Assembly: GCA_009193035.1 (NCBI GenBank)
Contig: SWDT01000151.1
Location: forward strand, 62,001 to 126,000
Length of the DNA stretch: 64,000 bases
Origin: Halicephalobus mephisto
Lineage: Eukaryota > Nematoda > Chromadorea > Rhabditida > Panagrolaimidae
Reading direction: 5' to 3'
Shown one piece after another: positions 1 through 13,673 of the stretch. Position 1 is the stretch's first letter. Every line of letters begins with the position of its first letter. The notes below the pieces were generated by a model. That model made no database searches, was not told where the DNA came from, and saw only the letters and a list, made by a program, of their open reading frames with translations. Position numbers and translations under genes: made by a program.

Positions 1-904
1 AAGGGCAACGCTGCCGGTCATACAACATAATCTGAATCTTATTTGGAACATCTTTAACAAGCGATTAGAAAAGATTACTCCCATCCACGCCATGCTCCCA
101 TTCAAGGTGGTCGTGGGACTCGTCGATATATGAAAGCCGATTTCCAGAGCCCTTCATATTGTTTGTCTCTATCGTGCAATTCTCCAACGTTGTCTTCATA
201 TATCAAGGTTGATTTTCAGGTGGATTTATGTCATGCATCATCCTCGTGAAGTTGTGGGATTTGTTGATGTATGAAAATTAATTTTCAGAGAGATTTCCAT
301 TTTATATCCCTTTAATCATTGGAGTTGTCTTCATATCAAAGTCAATTTTCAAATTGATTCATGATGTGTATCTGTCTCAAACTCGTGGAATTTGTCGATA
401 TATGAAAATCAATTTCTAAAAAGACTTCCATCTCACGTTCTGACGTCTTAATTATTAGTTTTCTCCATATATCAAAACTGATTTATGTCATGTTTTTAGA
501 TCAAGTTCATATATCGAAATCCACTTCCTATAATTTTCATTTATAAAAATTAATTTTCTGATTTATACCGTGTTTTTTAAATCAAGTTCATACATCGAAG
601 TCCACTTCCAAACTCCCCATAACTTTTTCGTAGTTATTGAAATAATTTTCATATATCAAAGTCAATTTTCGGCCTTGATTTTTCCACATATCTTTGTGGT
701 TTTGATATATGAAAAACTTTTTTGAGATATTCCCGTGGATGTCCTTTGCGTGATTTTTGGAGTTTTTGATATATGGAAATTGACTTTTCAGATGATTAAG
801 TGCCATTAGAAGTCATTAATTGCAATATTTTTGGGCTACTTCCACCTACATTGTAGCCTGTGACTTCTGATCACTTACAGATAATTATTTCCGTCTATTC
901 CAAC
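1..904. repeat. AT-rich upstream region with degenerate ATATATGAAA repeats
   Basis: No gene is seen here. The stretch is filled with degenerate units combining a TATATG or TATATC core with an AATCAATTTTC-like tail, recurring every 60-100 bp. The same motif is scattered through introns of the whole window. The last part (about 840-904) leads into the chd-7 start and holds a TTACAG acceptor ending at 880, which could be a trans-splice or 5'-UTR acceptor. Short frames here, such as 588-806 on the minus strand, look like by-products of the repeats. Confidence 0.6.
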
Positions 905-3900
905 ATGGACGAAGGCGACGAGTATGTGCCGCAAATTTCTCAAATGGAGTATATGATGGATACGGGGGGTCCGGGCCCCATGGCCAACGGTCAGCAATAT
1001 AACTGTTCCGGGGGCATGAGTGCAATGAGTTACTATGAACCAAATGATTCTAATGCCCTAAATGCTATGCAACAAATGACGAACATGTATGCACCTCAAC
1101 AACCTAATTGTTATATGCAGAATCAACAACAAATAATGTATCAACAATCCCAAATGAGGCCAACTGTTCCCCAACAACAGCAACCTCAAACGAAAAAACG
1201 ACAAAGAAAAAGTAAAAAATCAGAACCTGAAACGACAAATGTTCAACAACAAAGATTTGGAGGATATATTCCACCACAAATTATGCCAATTAGACCACCA
1301 TATGAATATCAACAACAAAATTGGAATCAATATCCTCAACATATGCAAAATCAAAATTTTCGACCACAACAAAATTCAGTAAATGGTACACCGTATTGTC
1401 CACCAACAGGATATCCTCAAAATTCACAAATTCAACAAAATCAAAATTATTATCAACAACAAATAAGGCCACAATATTATCAACAACAAGGACAAAATAA
1501 TTCTCAAGGATATTCTCAAAGATATCCATCAAATCAAAATTATAGTGGATATATGGATGCAAATGGATATTATCAACAACCATCAAGTTCAACTGGTTAT
1601 CCACAATCTTCTCAAAAAAATCAAACATCTCAACAAATACCGTATACAAGTAATCAAGGATATCCTCAACCTGGACAACAACAACCTAGACCTCCTGGAC
1701 CTGGTTACGGTCAGATTCCACCTCCAGGTCCTATTCCAGGTCAAACACCGTACTATCATCCACAACAAATCCAGATGGAATTGATGGAATGCGATCGACA
1801 AATGCAGATGCTATGTCAACAACAGAGAACTCCTGAAGTCCTCCAGAGAGCCGAACAACTACAGCAAAAAATGACTTATTTAAAAAGATTGGTAAGGATT
1901 AATTGTCCTCGATACTGTAGACAACCCAAGGGGGAGGGTAATCAACAAAATTTTTTAAATTTAATTTCTTAAAAAACTAAAAATTAACTTTTTAAACAAA
2001 TTCAAAAATTAAATTTTCTTAATTTAAAAAAAATGGATTTTTATTTTTTTTTAAAATTCTTTATTGAAATATATTTTTGTTTTTTTACAGTAAGACAAAG
2101 AACGAAAAATTGACAAGAATTTTTTGGAGGTTTTTGAAGTTTTGACTACTTGGGCGGTACCTTGGTTTTTTGCAGGTCATTAGATAGGTTAAATTCCATT
2201 CTGTGTCTATGGGGAATGGTATTTTTTAAAGTACATAGAACAAAAATAAGCAAAGATGACTAAAAAATGAAAATTATTTTTAAACTATTAAATTTATTTC
2301 ATTTTTGACTTTTAATATTTAAGTCGTAAAAAATTTAATTTTTAGAATTTTATATTTTTTGTAATTAAATTAAAATAGTTATTTAATTTTAAGTCGTAAA
2401 AAATTACTGATTAAATTTAAATTTTTTAAGAAAAAAATTGTCGATTAAATTTATATTTTTTAAGTAAAAAGTTATCGATTAAATTTAAATTTTTTAAGAA
2501 AAAAATTATTGATTTTCCTCAATTTCAGGCTTCTCAGCAGATGCCCCCTGGACAGCCTACCCCGGCGTACCCTCCGGCCCCTCCTATGGCTTCTCCCGGA
2601 GTGTCTCAACCACAGATGCAGCAACAGTATCCTCCTCCGATGTCACAAGAACATAAAAATCCCCAATCAATCCAACAAACTCCTACTTCTTCTGTCCCAG
2701 GAACCCCCGTTTCTGTGATGCAAACAACTGCAAATCAGGTCCAAGTTAACATAAATCCAGAAGTTCCTGGAAGAACACTAATAAGTGTTTACCATCAAAA
2801 TCATCAATATCCTCAACCAGGATCAACTGCAAGTACAAGTTCTGGATATTCGAAAGACGGATTACCTCAGGACAATCTGAATGGACCTCAAACGAATCAC
2901 GTTCCACCTCCACAGCAATATGCATATCAAAACAACAATCAAGTCCAGAAGTCGGGTCAATTACAGTATCCTAATTCTGAAATGTACGATTCCAAATCGA
3001 AACACGTAGACAAAATGCTTGTTGGAGCTAGTGAACTTGTGACAGCGGAAGAAAATTATCCAGAAGAACACAAAATAGAAAGGATAGAAAACGTCAATGC
3101 CGTAAGGAATCCAGAACAAGACAACGGAATTGGATACAATAATGGAGCTAACTACACTAGACAAGAAGAACAAGTATTTATTCCGCCTAAGGAAGAAGAA
3201 ATCCAACAAGAAAAACATCAACAAGAAATCCAACAACAAATCAATCAAGACATTCAGCAACAAATCAATCAAGACATTCAGCAACAAATTAATCAAGCTT
3301 CTGAAGTATCTAATCAGTCTGTGGATGAGTTCGACTATAAACCCAGAGCTCCAGCCCCGAGGGAAATGAACGACGAAGACTCCAGAATGAGCTTCAAGGA
3401 ACAAACAGAGACTTCTGCGAGAGAAGAAACTTTCGAAGTTAAGGAAGAACCAAAAGAAGCAGCAACTATTCCTGAAAGAAATGAATCTGAAGAATCTACA
3501 AAAACAGAATCTTCTGAATCCTTAGGAATTTCCCAAGAACCTACTGTAGAAGGAGACCGTCCTTCAGAAAATCGTCAAAAATCAGAAGAATCTTCAGAAG
3601 AAACCACAGTATCTGAAAGTCTGCTGAATCCAGAAAGCCAATCCGTCGACAAACCGGAGCTTTCTCCAATCGCGGACCAAGTGTCCACAACCCCGGCTCC
3701 GGTCCAGATTCCAATCTCGATCGAACCTATCTCCGAATCCTCTTCTCTCGGAACTACCCCGATTTCTATCCCGAATATCCAATCCGAAGCCACTTCCGAA
3801 ACCACTCCTGCTCCTGAAATGGACATGGAAGAAGATTCAGTAGCGACAGAGGACGTTCCGATGGCTTCTCCAGAAGACGAAGAATCTGGAAAAAAGAAAA

Positions 3901-6900
3901 AAACAAAACCTCGAGGAAGGAAAACAGTTGCACCAAGAAAACCTTCAACAAAATCCAGAAAACGAAAGAAGGATAGTGATTTCGAAGACGAAGAAGATGA
4001 GGAATTTTCCATAAGCGCAAAAAGGTAAAAAAATTACATTAAAAAACAAAAGTTAAAAAAAAATTAAAATTTTAAAAATCTTCGAAAACAATTTAAATTT
4101 TAAAATTTATTTTTGAAGAATTTCGAAAATTTAAGAAAAAAGTTATTTCTAAAAATTATTTTAAAAAAGTTATTTTTAAAAATTATTTAAAAAAGTTATT
4201 TCTAAAAATTATTTTAAAAAAGTTATTTTTAAAAATTATTTAAAAATTAATTTTAGTGCTAGAAGACAGAAAAAACTGACTCAACAAATTGTTGCTGCGG
4301 CTTCGACTTCTGGAGAACCGACTCCAGAAGGACAAGAATTGTCTTTGAACGATCTTGTTGAAAAAAGGAGATCTGGCAGAAGAAAAGTCGAAGATAGAAG
4401 CTACGTTGATGAAGGACTTTTGGATTTCGAGGAACCAATAAACAATGTTGAAGTTTCTGAAGACGACGACGAAGAAGACATCAAGCCTTACAAAATGTAC
4501 GAAGATATATGGATTGTCGAAAAAATAATCGCTATGAGACAAGAAAAAAGGCCAGTCGAAGAAGAAGAAATGGAATTCGACGAAGAAGTCAACGGGGTCA
4601 AGGAGGATCAAGCTACGACAGCTAACGGTTCTGAAGTCCCGGATTCGGAAAATCAAAAGTCTTCAGAAGTCCCGGATTCAGAAAATCAAAAGTCTTCAGA
4701 AGTCCAGAACCCTGAAGATTCTAAAAAATCAGAAACCAAGAATCCAGAAGAACCCGAAATGGAACTAGTGGACGTGTTCTTCGTGAAATTCAAACACAAA
4801 TCTTACAAACACTGCGCTTGGAAGACGATTCCTGAATTGGAAGTCCACGATCACAAAATAGCCGCCAGATGCAACAGATTCCGGATGAAAAACGAATATC
4901 TCGATGACGAAGCCGAAGACAGCGAACTCTTCAATGAAGATTATCTCGTTGCGGACAGAGTTGTGGACATCGAAATTGACGATGACGGGACCGAATACTG
5001 TCTCGTCAAGTGGCACGCGTTGCCGTACGAAGAAGCCACTTGGGAGAAAGGCGATACTGTAAGCGAAGACTTGAAGAAGTACTACCACATGTGGAATGAC
5101 GAAGTGGATCCCCTAAAAATTAAACAACCCCCTAGACCTGGACCGGAATTTTTCAAACCCGTCAGTGTTGAAGTACTGTACAAAGGCGAAAATCAACTTC
5201 GAGAGTACCAGGTCGAAGGTGTCAATTGGTTACTGTACTGTTATTTCGGCAAAAATAACTGTATTTTGGCGGATGAAATGGGTTTGGGGAAAACGGTCCA
5301 GACTATCACCCTACTCCAGGGGGTCTACGAAGCCGGGGTACATGGACCGTTCTTGGTGGTGGTCCCTCTGTCGACTCTGCACAACTGGGAAAGAGAATTC
5401 GAGACTTGGACTGACTTGAACGCTGTGGTATATCATGGCGGGTCGAAAAGTAGAGAAATTATTCAACAAAATGAATTTTACTACAAACAAACCGTCGGCG
5501 GGAAGAAGAAGCCTGTTGTGAAATTTGATGCTTTAATAACGACTTTTGAAATGGTCGTAACGGATTGCGAGATTTTGAGAAAATTCAACTTCAGAGTTTG
5601 CGTCATCGATGAAGCTCACAGATTGAAAAACAAGAACTGCAAACTGTTGACGAGCGGATTGAGCAACTTCAAAGCGGACCATCGGGTTCTCCTGACGGGG
5701 ACTCCACTCCAGAACAACATAACTGAGCTTTTTTCGTTATTGAATTTCCTAGATCCATCGAAATTCGACTCGCAGAACGACTTCTTGGAGAAATTCGGAA
5801 ACTGCCAGACGGAAGAACAGGTGAACGCTCTGCAAAGCATGTTGAAGCCCATGATGCTGAGAAGACTGAAAGAGGACGTCGAGAAAACCCTCCAGCCGAA
5901 ACAGGAAACCATCATTGAAGTCCAGCTTTCGAATATCCAGAAGAAATACTACAGAGCGATTCTGGAGAAGAACTTCACTCACTTGCTGAAGAGCACCCAC
6001 ATGCCTTCGATGATGAACACGATGATGGAATTGAGGAAATGCTGCAACCATCCATATCTCATCAAGGGTAAGTTCTAAATGTCTAAAGTAATCAAATCAC
6101 GTAGAGCATTATCTTAATTTACAGTGTTAGAATTCCAATGCAATCGGGAAATTCCCCAAAAAAACGCGTTTAAAAATAATTTTCATATATAATTTCACGA
6201 TAGTAAAAACCAACAGAAGTAAATCCACTAAAATTGGTTTTAAAAAGTTAAAATCTAAAAAAATAAGAGAAAAACTTCAAAAAAGTGATTAGGCCAAGTT
6301 GCACTGCATGCAAAAAGTGAATTTTTTACTGGAACAGTTTGCCAAAAGAATTCGCACTGGTTTTTAGATTAAGAAAAGGAATGACTGGGCTGACTCGCAC
6401 TTAAAGTAGAAACAAATAGTCAACTAGAACAAATCGCCAAAACTTGCCGCGTAAAAAAATATTCAAATTTAAAACATTGTTTTTTTTTATTTTTTTAAAT
6501 ATTTTTTATTGTATTTTTTATTAAAACCGTAGATATTATGAAAATTACCTAGGTATTGCGGGAGATGTCGATTAATGAAGTAATTTCAGGCGCTGAAGAC
6601 CAAATCATGACAGAAATCCGGGATATGTATCCAGACAAGTCCCACAACGAACAGGTGACGACTGGTCTTATCCAGGCATCTGGTAAACTTGTCCTCATCG
6701 ATAAGTTGCTCCCGAAACTGAGACAAGACGGTCATAAAGTTTTGATTTTTTCACAGATGGTCAAAGTCCTGGATATCCTGGAAGAATTCCTGGGAATTAA
6801 GAACTTTTCCTACGAAAGAATCGACGGAAACGTCAGAGGTGATCTCAGACAAGCCGCGATTGACCGTTTTTCCAGACCGGATTCAGACAAATTCGTGTTT

Positions 6901-9900
6901 TTGCTCTGCACGAGAGCCGGCGGTCTGGGAATCAACCTTACTGCTGCGGATACTGTAATTATTTTTGACAGTGATTGGAATCCTCAGAACGACCTTCAAG
7001 CCCAGGCCAGATGCCACAGAATCGGCCAGACGAAAATGGTCAAAGTTTACAGATTGATCACGGCGAACACTTACGAAAGAGAAATGTTCGACAGAGCGTC
7101 CTTAAAACTCGGTTTGGACAAAGCTGTTCTTCAATCCATGGCCCCGAAAGAACAAAACGGTCAATTGTCGAAGAAAGAAGTGGAAGATCTTTTAAAAAAA
7201 GGGGCTTACGGCGCCGTTATGGACGAAGACAACGAAGGCAGCAAGTTCAGCGAAGAAGACATCGAGACGATCCTCCAGAGAAGAACCCAGACTATCACGA
7301 TCGAACCTGGGGTTAAAGGATCGACTTTCGCCAAGGCATCCTTCAAGTCGACCAACAACGAGGACATCGATGTAAACGACCCTAATTTCTGGCAGAAATG
7401 GGCCAACAAAGCTCAGATCCAGGTCAAGGAAAAAGGAAGTGAGTTGATCGTCGAAGAACCCAGAGCCAGAAGAAGAAGATTCGACGAATTCAATCAAGAT
7501 GGAAGTGGTGACGATGACGTCAGCGATGAAGACGGAAAACGCTCCAGAGACAGGTCCCAAGGCGAATTGAGGAGCAGGTCGGGCAAGAAACGAAGACGTC
7601 CTGATGATGACGACGAGGAATACTACGGTACTGGTGGAGATGAACTTTCTTTCAACAAATCTGAGTACTTCAAGTTGGAAAAAATGATTCTTGCCTGGGG
7701 CTGGGGAAGATGGGATGTCATCAGGGAGAGCCTCAATGGAGAAATGACGGTCCAAGAAATCGAGCATATGTCAAGGTAAAACTTTGATTAAAAAACGAAA
7801 ATTAAAGAAAAATTAACATGATTTTTTTTGGGATTTTTGAATTCGCGCGCAAAGAGAGAAAACTGCAAAAATGGAGAAAATGGTAAAACTGGCAACTTGC
7901 CACCTTGACCGACTCGCGTTTTTTTGTTTAAATTTTAGGATTTTTCACAAACTCTTAACAATTTGCGTCGAAATAACTTTTTAAATAATTTTATTTAGTT
8001 TATTTTTGAAAATAATAATATTTTTCGAGATTGTTAAACGTTTGTGTGGGTAGAATGAAAACAGAAAAAAAGATAAAACTGGCAACTTGCCATTCTGACT
8101 GACCCGCTCTGTTCTCACTCGCGCGCTTTCTTTCGTGACAATCCTAAAAATCCTAAAAAATCTTTATTTATAATGTTTTATTTTATAATTTTCTGATTTT
8201 TAAATATATGATTTCAGGACTTTAATCCTCCATTGTCTGAGGGAATTCCGAGGAGACGAAAGGTCAAGGGAGTATGTCTGGAAGCTGATCACTCCGAAAG
8301 GACAGGACGTGGCTAAAGGAGAAAGGAGGAATTTGAATATTTTCTCCCAAGGCTGGGCCAGTAATCCGGAATACAATCCCCCAGGATTCGCGATCGACAA
8401 CTCCTTCAAGAGACATGTCTACAGACACACGAATAAGTTGATTTCTCGCGTTCATCATCTGTATTTGCTGAAGGAAGAAATCATAACGGATAAATGGCTG
8501 GAGAAATGTCAGGATCCTGATGTGCCCCATACTGAAATCGACTTCACTCCTCCCACCGTCAACGACCCCCCCATGGCTGGATGGGAAAACGGATACGACA
8601 AAAATTTGATTATCGGGATTTACCGTCATGGAGCGGAGAATTACGACATCATGAGAGAAGACAAAAACTTGATTTTCCACGAAAAATTAACAGAGGAGTT
8701 CCCGACGCCGATCGAGCTGAACAACAGATTCAAGAGGCTGATGCAGATGCACCTGAGACAGGCCGACATAGCGGTTCAGAATCAGCTCCAACTGAAAGTC
8801 CAGATTCAGAACCAAATCGCCACCAGAGGCCACTGGACAGAACAGGAAGAATCCGACTTCGTGAAGACGCTGATCAACTTCGGGGTCTGGGACCACAGTT
8901 CCGGGGACAAAATCAACATCAGATGGAACAAGTTCCGGGAATTCGCCCCGTCGTTGTCCAGGAAATCCGACAGTCAGATGATTGAAAATCTTTATTGTAT
9001 TCTCGCGAAATGCAGTATGATCATGGGATCGGCTTTGAGTGAGATAGACGAAGCCAGAGCGAGCCAAATCCGGGATCTCAGCAAAAAAACATGCACAATG
9101 ATCATGCAGAGATTGACTCTCATGAGAAAAGTCCATATCCATTTCTTGACCAAAGATGACGAAACAAGAAGAGTCCACATAAAAATGATGCCTCTGGACA
9201 AGATGCCCAAGGGCTGGACCTACGCCCACGACGAGAAACTGTTCCAAGTCGCGGACAGCTTCGGCATCAGTTCCTTCAAGACGAAACTCTCCTTCTTGCC
9301 AGAATTCAAGCAGACAGGGGTGAGTCTCATCATTACTGTACTACAATTATTAACTACTAATTATTATAATTTTACTGATTTTTCTAAAATCCCAAATATC
9401 TGTAAAAATTTTAAAATTCCAAAAATTCAAAATTATATAAAAACGAAAATCCTAAAAGTTTCTAAAAAACCCGAAAAAATTTGTAATTTTTAGTTTTTGT
9501 GGTTATAATTGTGCATTTTCAGTTTGACATGCCTTCTGATCAACAACTTATCCAAAGACTTTTTGAAATTGTCGCAACGGTGGATTCTGGGAAGTATTCT
9601 GGAGATCAGGATCAAATGGTTTTCGAAATGGAAGACGAACAAGCGACGGAAGACGAAATTATGATGTTGATGATGGCTGCAGCTATTGCATCTCAGAATC
9701 AGACTTCTAGTTCTCTCGACATCGGAAGACGATCAGCGTCGAAGAAGAAAAATGCTCCGATTCAGAGTTCGTCAAAAAAGGACAATAAATTTATGCAAGG
9801 AATGGATGCCGCGACTCTTCAGCAATATATGGCTCTCGTGGCTGCTGCTGCATCAGTTCCTCAAAGTGGAAAATCAAATTCGTCGAACGATGTTGCTAAT

Positions 9901-11615
9901 CAACTTGCACAATTGGCTCTTATGCAAATGGCCATGTCTCCAGCTATGAATTCCAACACTACAGCCACAGCTAAAGCTCTGGAAGATGCACTAAATTTAA
10001 GCAAGAAAGAATCCACATCGAAACCAGGAACAAGTTCGAAATCATCCACAAACACGGCAAATGCCATGGCCATGTTTTCCGCATCTGCCGAAGCCGCAAT
10101 CGAACAAGTCGCTATCCAGCAATTAGGCATCACACTTCCGGAATTGATGATCTTGCAGAATTTAGATCCAAGTAAGTTTTTCCATATATCAATTTCCAAA
10201 AAAATTCTACAAATCAAATTAAAAATTGATTTTTATGCATCAATTTCTTAAAAAAAGTAGTTTTTATATATCAATTTCTTAAAAAAAGTTATTTTTATAT
10301 ATCAATTTCTTAAAAAATTAGTTTTTATATATCAATTTCTTAAAAAAAGTAGTTTTTATATATCAATTTCTTAAAAAAAGTAGTTTTTATATATTAGTTT
10401 CTTTAAGCAATTTATGTATGATTTTTGTAATAACGCGGTTGATTTTTAGATACTCCTGTTTCGATGGTAAATAACCAGAATAATGAGAAAGTATCTGGTG
10501 AAAAAGCTCCTATGTTGAAGGACTTAGAGACTTGGATGAAGAACCATCCGAAATTCAAAGTTGACATGAATTCGACCTTGGCTAATCTTGTGAATCCTCC
10601 GAAGAAATCCTCGACTTCGTCTACGGCTGCTTCGTCGTCGAAAACGAACAATGGAGTCAGCAATAATGCTTCGACTTCGACCACTCCGGCTCCGTCGACC
10701 TCAGAAACCCCTGCTCCTTCGAGTTCTTTGGAACCAGGTGAAATTCCAAAATCATCGAAATCAGGCGAATTCGACAATGTGCAGATTCCTGTTTATTTGA
10801 GGACTGGACAAGCAATTCCGAAGGAGAAATGGCCGATTTTGAAGAACTTGCAGAATTACCTAGACAAGAATCCAGAAGCCAACGTGCAGAGTTCTCACGT
10901 CACGATGGCGAAGAACGCTTTGCCGAAGTCCTATCACAGTAGACTAGGAGGGGAAACTGAAATTCTCCAAGCTTTGGCTGCGATGATGACTCTGAATCCG
11001 AATTACTTCATGACTGGAGGATTGGGTGGTTTCGGAGGCAGTTCTGGATCTTCGGGATCCTCTAGTAGTGCTGCTTTGGAAGCTGCGTCGATGCAGATGC
11101 TTCTTCAAAGTATGACTATGGGGTACCCGTACTCTGCCATGGGACTGGGAGCTCTGGGGACCGGCCTAACTGCGGGTTCCGGCTTGACAGGAGCGAATTT
11201 GAATCAATTTGGAGTTAGTTCTAAGAGTACAACAAGTTCGTCTTCCAAAACCACTTCTACTTCTTCTACAGTAGCCAGTTCAAGCAAAACAACAGTCTCG
11301 AATTCTAATGCTGCAAGTCAACTTTTGCAAGAACAAGCCTTGGCCGCGGAACTTTTGTCAAATCCGGCCTTCGCCCAGCTGTTTGGGTTGCCTTCTGGAT
11401 CTGGTTCTAGCTCAAGTTCGAGTTATAATTTCAATGATCCTGTTAGTCAAATGCAAGCCTTGGGACTTCTTCAAATGCTGTCGACTTCTGGAGCAAGTAC
11501 CTCTACAAGTTCTAAAACGAGTTCGGAAAAAAAATCAAATGGTTCGGCGACTCCTACTTCTTCGAAAAAATCCCTCGGAAAAATCGTAGAAGACTTGGCT
11601 AAAAGTTCGTCTTAA
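905..11615 (+). CDS. chd-7: CHD7-family chromodomain helicase (chromatin remodeller)
   Basis: ATP-dependent nucleosome remodeller of the CHD6-9/Kismet class, expected in the nucleus. Exons by splice sites and phase: 905-1891, 2529-4024, 4257-6067, 6590-7775, 8218-9319, 9523-10171, 10450-11615. They sum to 2798 codons, close to the size I recall for C. elegans CHD-7. The first about 830 residues are Q/P-rich, then acidic, and disordered. Tandem chromodomains lie near residues 996-1035 and 1064-1100. The SNF2 ATPase has Walker A DEMGLGKT near 1166 and DEAH near 1279. The helicase C-terminal half starts near 1455, and SANT/SLIDE-like sequence with GWGRWD lies near 1795. Two BRK-like segments sit near 2425 ([12 protein letters not shown]) and 2522. 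The tail is S/T-rich. ATG 905 follows a TTACAG at 880. The exon 1 donor is chosen at 1892 (GTAAGG) because it gives phase 0; a GTAATC at 1938 would break the frame. Confidence 0.93.
3205..3300 (+). repeat. In-frame glutamine-rich tandem repeat inside chd-7 exon 2
   Basis: A 27-nt unit encoding a nine-residue [12 protein letters not shown] block is repeated about three times in frame in the disordered N-terminal part of the protein. Copies are nearly identical in DNA, so expansion is recent. A second small in-frame duplication lies at about 4633-4700 in exon 3 (33 nt, [11 protein letters not shown] twice). Neither disturbs a recognised domain. Confidence 0.7.
7840..8135. repeat. CGCG-containing dispersed element in chd-7 intron 4
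   Basis: Two related copies (about 7840-7925 and 8040-8135) share a motif order: a GCGCGC/AAAGAGAG block, an A-rich block ending GGTAAAACTGGCAACTTG, then a GACTCGCG or GACCCGCTC block. Related sequence recurs at about 36905-36995, 48610-49135 and 57100-57390. It looks like a dispersed nonautonomous repeat family. No coding capacity is seen. Confidence 0.5.
10250..10400. repeat. Short tandem repeat in chd-7 intron 6
   Basis: About five copies of a 30-nt unit reading roughly TTTTATATATCAATTTCTTAAAAAAAGTAG fill most of the 278-nt intron between exons 6 and 7. The unit contains the TATATC core that is dispersed in many introns of the window. Confidence 0.7.
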
Positions 11616-11744
11616 GATCCCTCCCGGTAATAGAATCAAGAAATGTTCTCTAATCATAATATTATCAAATCGAAAATGGTCATTGTTGTGAATTTGTCTC
11701 GACACGAATTTCCAGAAGGTTCTAGAATTTTTGGTTTTTTTAGT

Positions 11745-12190
11745 TGTAAGGGATTCTGGGTTTTTGTATTGGATTCTGGGAGATTCTAGAAAGATTCTAG
11801 AGGATTCTGGGAGATTCTAGAGGATTCTGAGGAATTCTAGAAGGATTCTGGGAAATTCTGGAAGATTCTAGAAGGATTCTAGAGGATTCTGGGAGATTAT
11901 AGAAAGATTCTTGGAGATTCCAAGAGATTCTAGAAGGATTCTGGAAGATTCTAGAAAGATTCCGGGAAATTCTAGAATGATTCTGGAGAATAATGAAAGA
12001 TTATAGAGGATTTCTGAGATTCTAGAATGATTCTGGATGATTCTAGAAATTTTCTACTGAATTCTGGGAGATGTTACAAAAATTTCACTGGATTCTGAAA
12101 TTTTCCATTGATTTTGGAACTTTCTGGAAATTTAAAATTTTTGAAATTATATTTTTTACTGGATTCTGGAGATTCTAGAAATTCTTTCGA
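11745..12190. repeat. GATTCTGGGAGATTCTAGAA-type degenerate repeat
   Basis: About 25 degenerate copies of a 15-20 nt unit built from GATTCTGG and GATTCTAGAA lie immediately downstream of chd-7. Units vary in spacing and sequence, so this is an old or gene-converting array. Related TTCTAGAA units appear in lin-11 intron 3 and che-1 intron 1. Confidence 0.75.
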
Positions 12191-12667
12191 ACTTGTACTT
12201 TTGTTATTGTTTAATTCCCACTTTCCAAAAGACACATCTGCCAGGTAGCTTCTCATCAAGATTGTTGATCTCTACTTGCAACCGGATACAGCACTCGGAT
12301 GTTCTAATTTTATTGTTTTGCTCATTGTTGAGGTCTACTGGATACTGTAGGCTTGTTGGGGAAGTTTACAGTCTGGTGATCTCTAGGTCAATTTTAATTT
12401 TACCAATTTTTTAAAAATTTAAACGTGTTTAACACTGAACTCATGATTATTATTATTTTTGTTTTTTTTGTTTTTGTCCATTTCACTCATTTTTGTCGAA
12501 CTTTTCTCTCCTGTGAAAACGGTTTCAATCATAAATATGACAATTTGAAGTTGTTGGATACAAAAATATTTGAAATAATTAAAAAATAAAAAAAATAAAA
12601 AATTGAGACGGAATTCCGGAAGTTTTTTGAAGATTACAGAACTCAAGGTCGGAAGTTGAAGAAAATT

Positions 12668-12860
12668 TTAGAAATTTTTACTTTTTAATAAAAATTATTT
12701 TTATAAAACTGTCCTACCATGAATTTTTGGAACTTGTTAGAAAACTTCGAAATTTTTACTTTTTAATAAAAATTATTTTTATAAAATTGTCTCATCACGA
12801 ATTTTTGGAACTTGTTAGAAAACTTCGAAATTTTTAGATTTTGGAAAATTTTAATTTTTT
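12668..12860. repeat. Tandem repeat, about 78-bp unit
   Basis: Two close copies (starting about 12671 and 12749) and a third partial copy (from about 12826). Each carries a TTTTTAATAAAAATTATTT block followed by an ACGAATTTTTGGAACTTG-like block. The CGACACGAATTT element also occurs near 11698, 12896 and 38703. Confidence 0.7.
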
Positions 12861-13049
12861 TAACAAAAAATTCGTTTTTTTTAATGAAATTATCTCGACA
12901 CGAATTTTCAGTACCTTTTTTTAATTTTTGTTCAAGTTTCGATTGAGTTCTGAAAATTTTTTAGAATTTTCAATGATTTTCAAGTATTTTATTAATTTTA
13001 GAAATTTCTACACAATTTTAATTTCTTTTAAATATAAAAAATTTTTTAA

Positions 13050-13408
13050 AAATATTGAAAAATCGAAGAATTTTTCGTCTTTTTAGTTGAAATTAAAAAA
13101 ATACGATTTTTAATTCGAGATATTTTGTTCATTCTAAATATTAAAGTGGAATTTTAGTTTTTAGAAAATTATGAAAGTAAAAAAAGGTGAAAAAAGACGG
13201 GAAATCGAAGAATTTTAGGAAAAACGAATTTTTTATCTTTTTGAAATTAAAAAAATACAATTTTTAGTTCGAGATATTTTGTTCATTCTAAATATTAAAG
13301 TAGAATTTTAGTTTTTAGAAAGCTATGAAAGTAAAAAAAAGTGAAAAAAGATAAAAAACCGAAGAATTTTAGGGAAAACGAATTTTTTATCTTTTTAGTT
13401 GAAATCAA
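13050..13408. repeat. Tandem repeat, about 152-bp unit
   Basis: Two nearly full copies (about 13052-13202 and 13203-13356) and the start of a third (13357-13408). Each unit begins with CGAAGAATTTT and contains GAGATATTTTGTTCATTC and a GAAAGTAAAAAAAGTGAAAA block. It lies just upstream of the zinc-finger gene promoter. Confidence 0.75.
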
Positions 13409-13673
13409 AACTCGCCCGGGTCAGGGAAATGGACGTGGGTCTCGAAACGAACGACCTGCTGTGATCCCTTCTTCATGAGCGCGGGCTTTTTGTCTTCCGG
13501 TAGTTTCTGCTAATTTTACTTGTTTACTACTACTCCCCCTGAGTTGGTTGGGTTATCGTTGTCATTTTCATAACCACTTCAACAGCGAATCCGATGGTTT
13601 CGATTTCCGTGGTGTACCGAGTTGCGAATTTCCCGTTTCATATATCAGTACTTGTTTCAGATAATTATTCAAT

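Larger units (their letters stand above)
11616..13673. other. Intergenic region, chd-7 to zinc-finger gene
   Basis: Holds the chd-7 3' UTR, three repeat blocks listed separately, and at about 13410-13660 a less AT-rich stretch that is the likely promoter of the zinc-finger gene. The promoter stretch ends in GTTTCAG at 13660, a likely trans-splice or 5'-UTR acceptor 13 nt before the ATG. No gene was recognised in between; the frames at 12074-12259, 12193-12414 and 12419-12646 show no domain and no splice context. Confidence 0.55.

Noticed and set aside
1290..1649. Minus-strand 119-codon frame inside chd-7 exon 1
   Set aside because: Antisense of a CAA/CAT-rich glutamine tract; composition alone keeps it open.
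1892..1972. chd-7 exon 1 running on to 1937 or 1972
   Set aside because: A donor at 1938 leaves one extra base and throws exon 2 into a wrong frame; GTAAGG at 1892 is a better donor and in phase.
2091..2170. Extra chd-7 exon after the TTTTTTACAG ending at 2090
   Set aside because: The sequence after it begins with TAA in one frame and carries no similarity; joining 1891 directly to 2529 keeps phase 0 and a continuous Q/P-rich protein.
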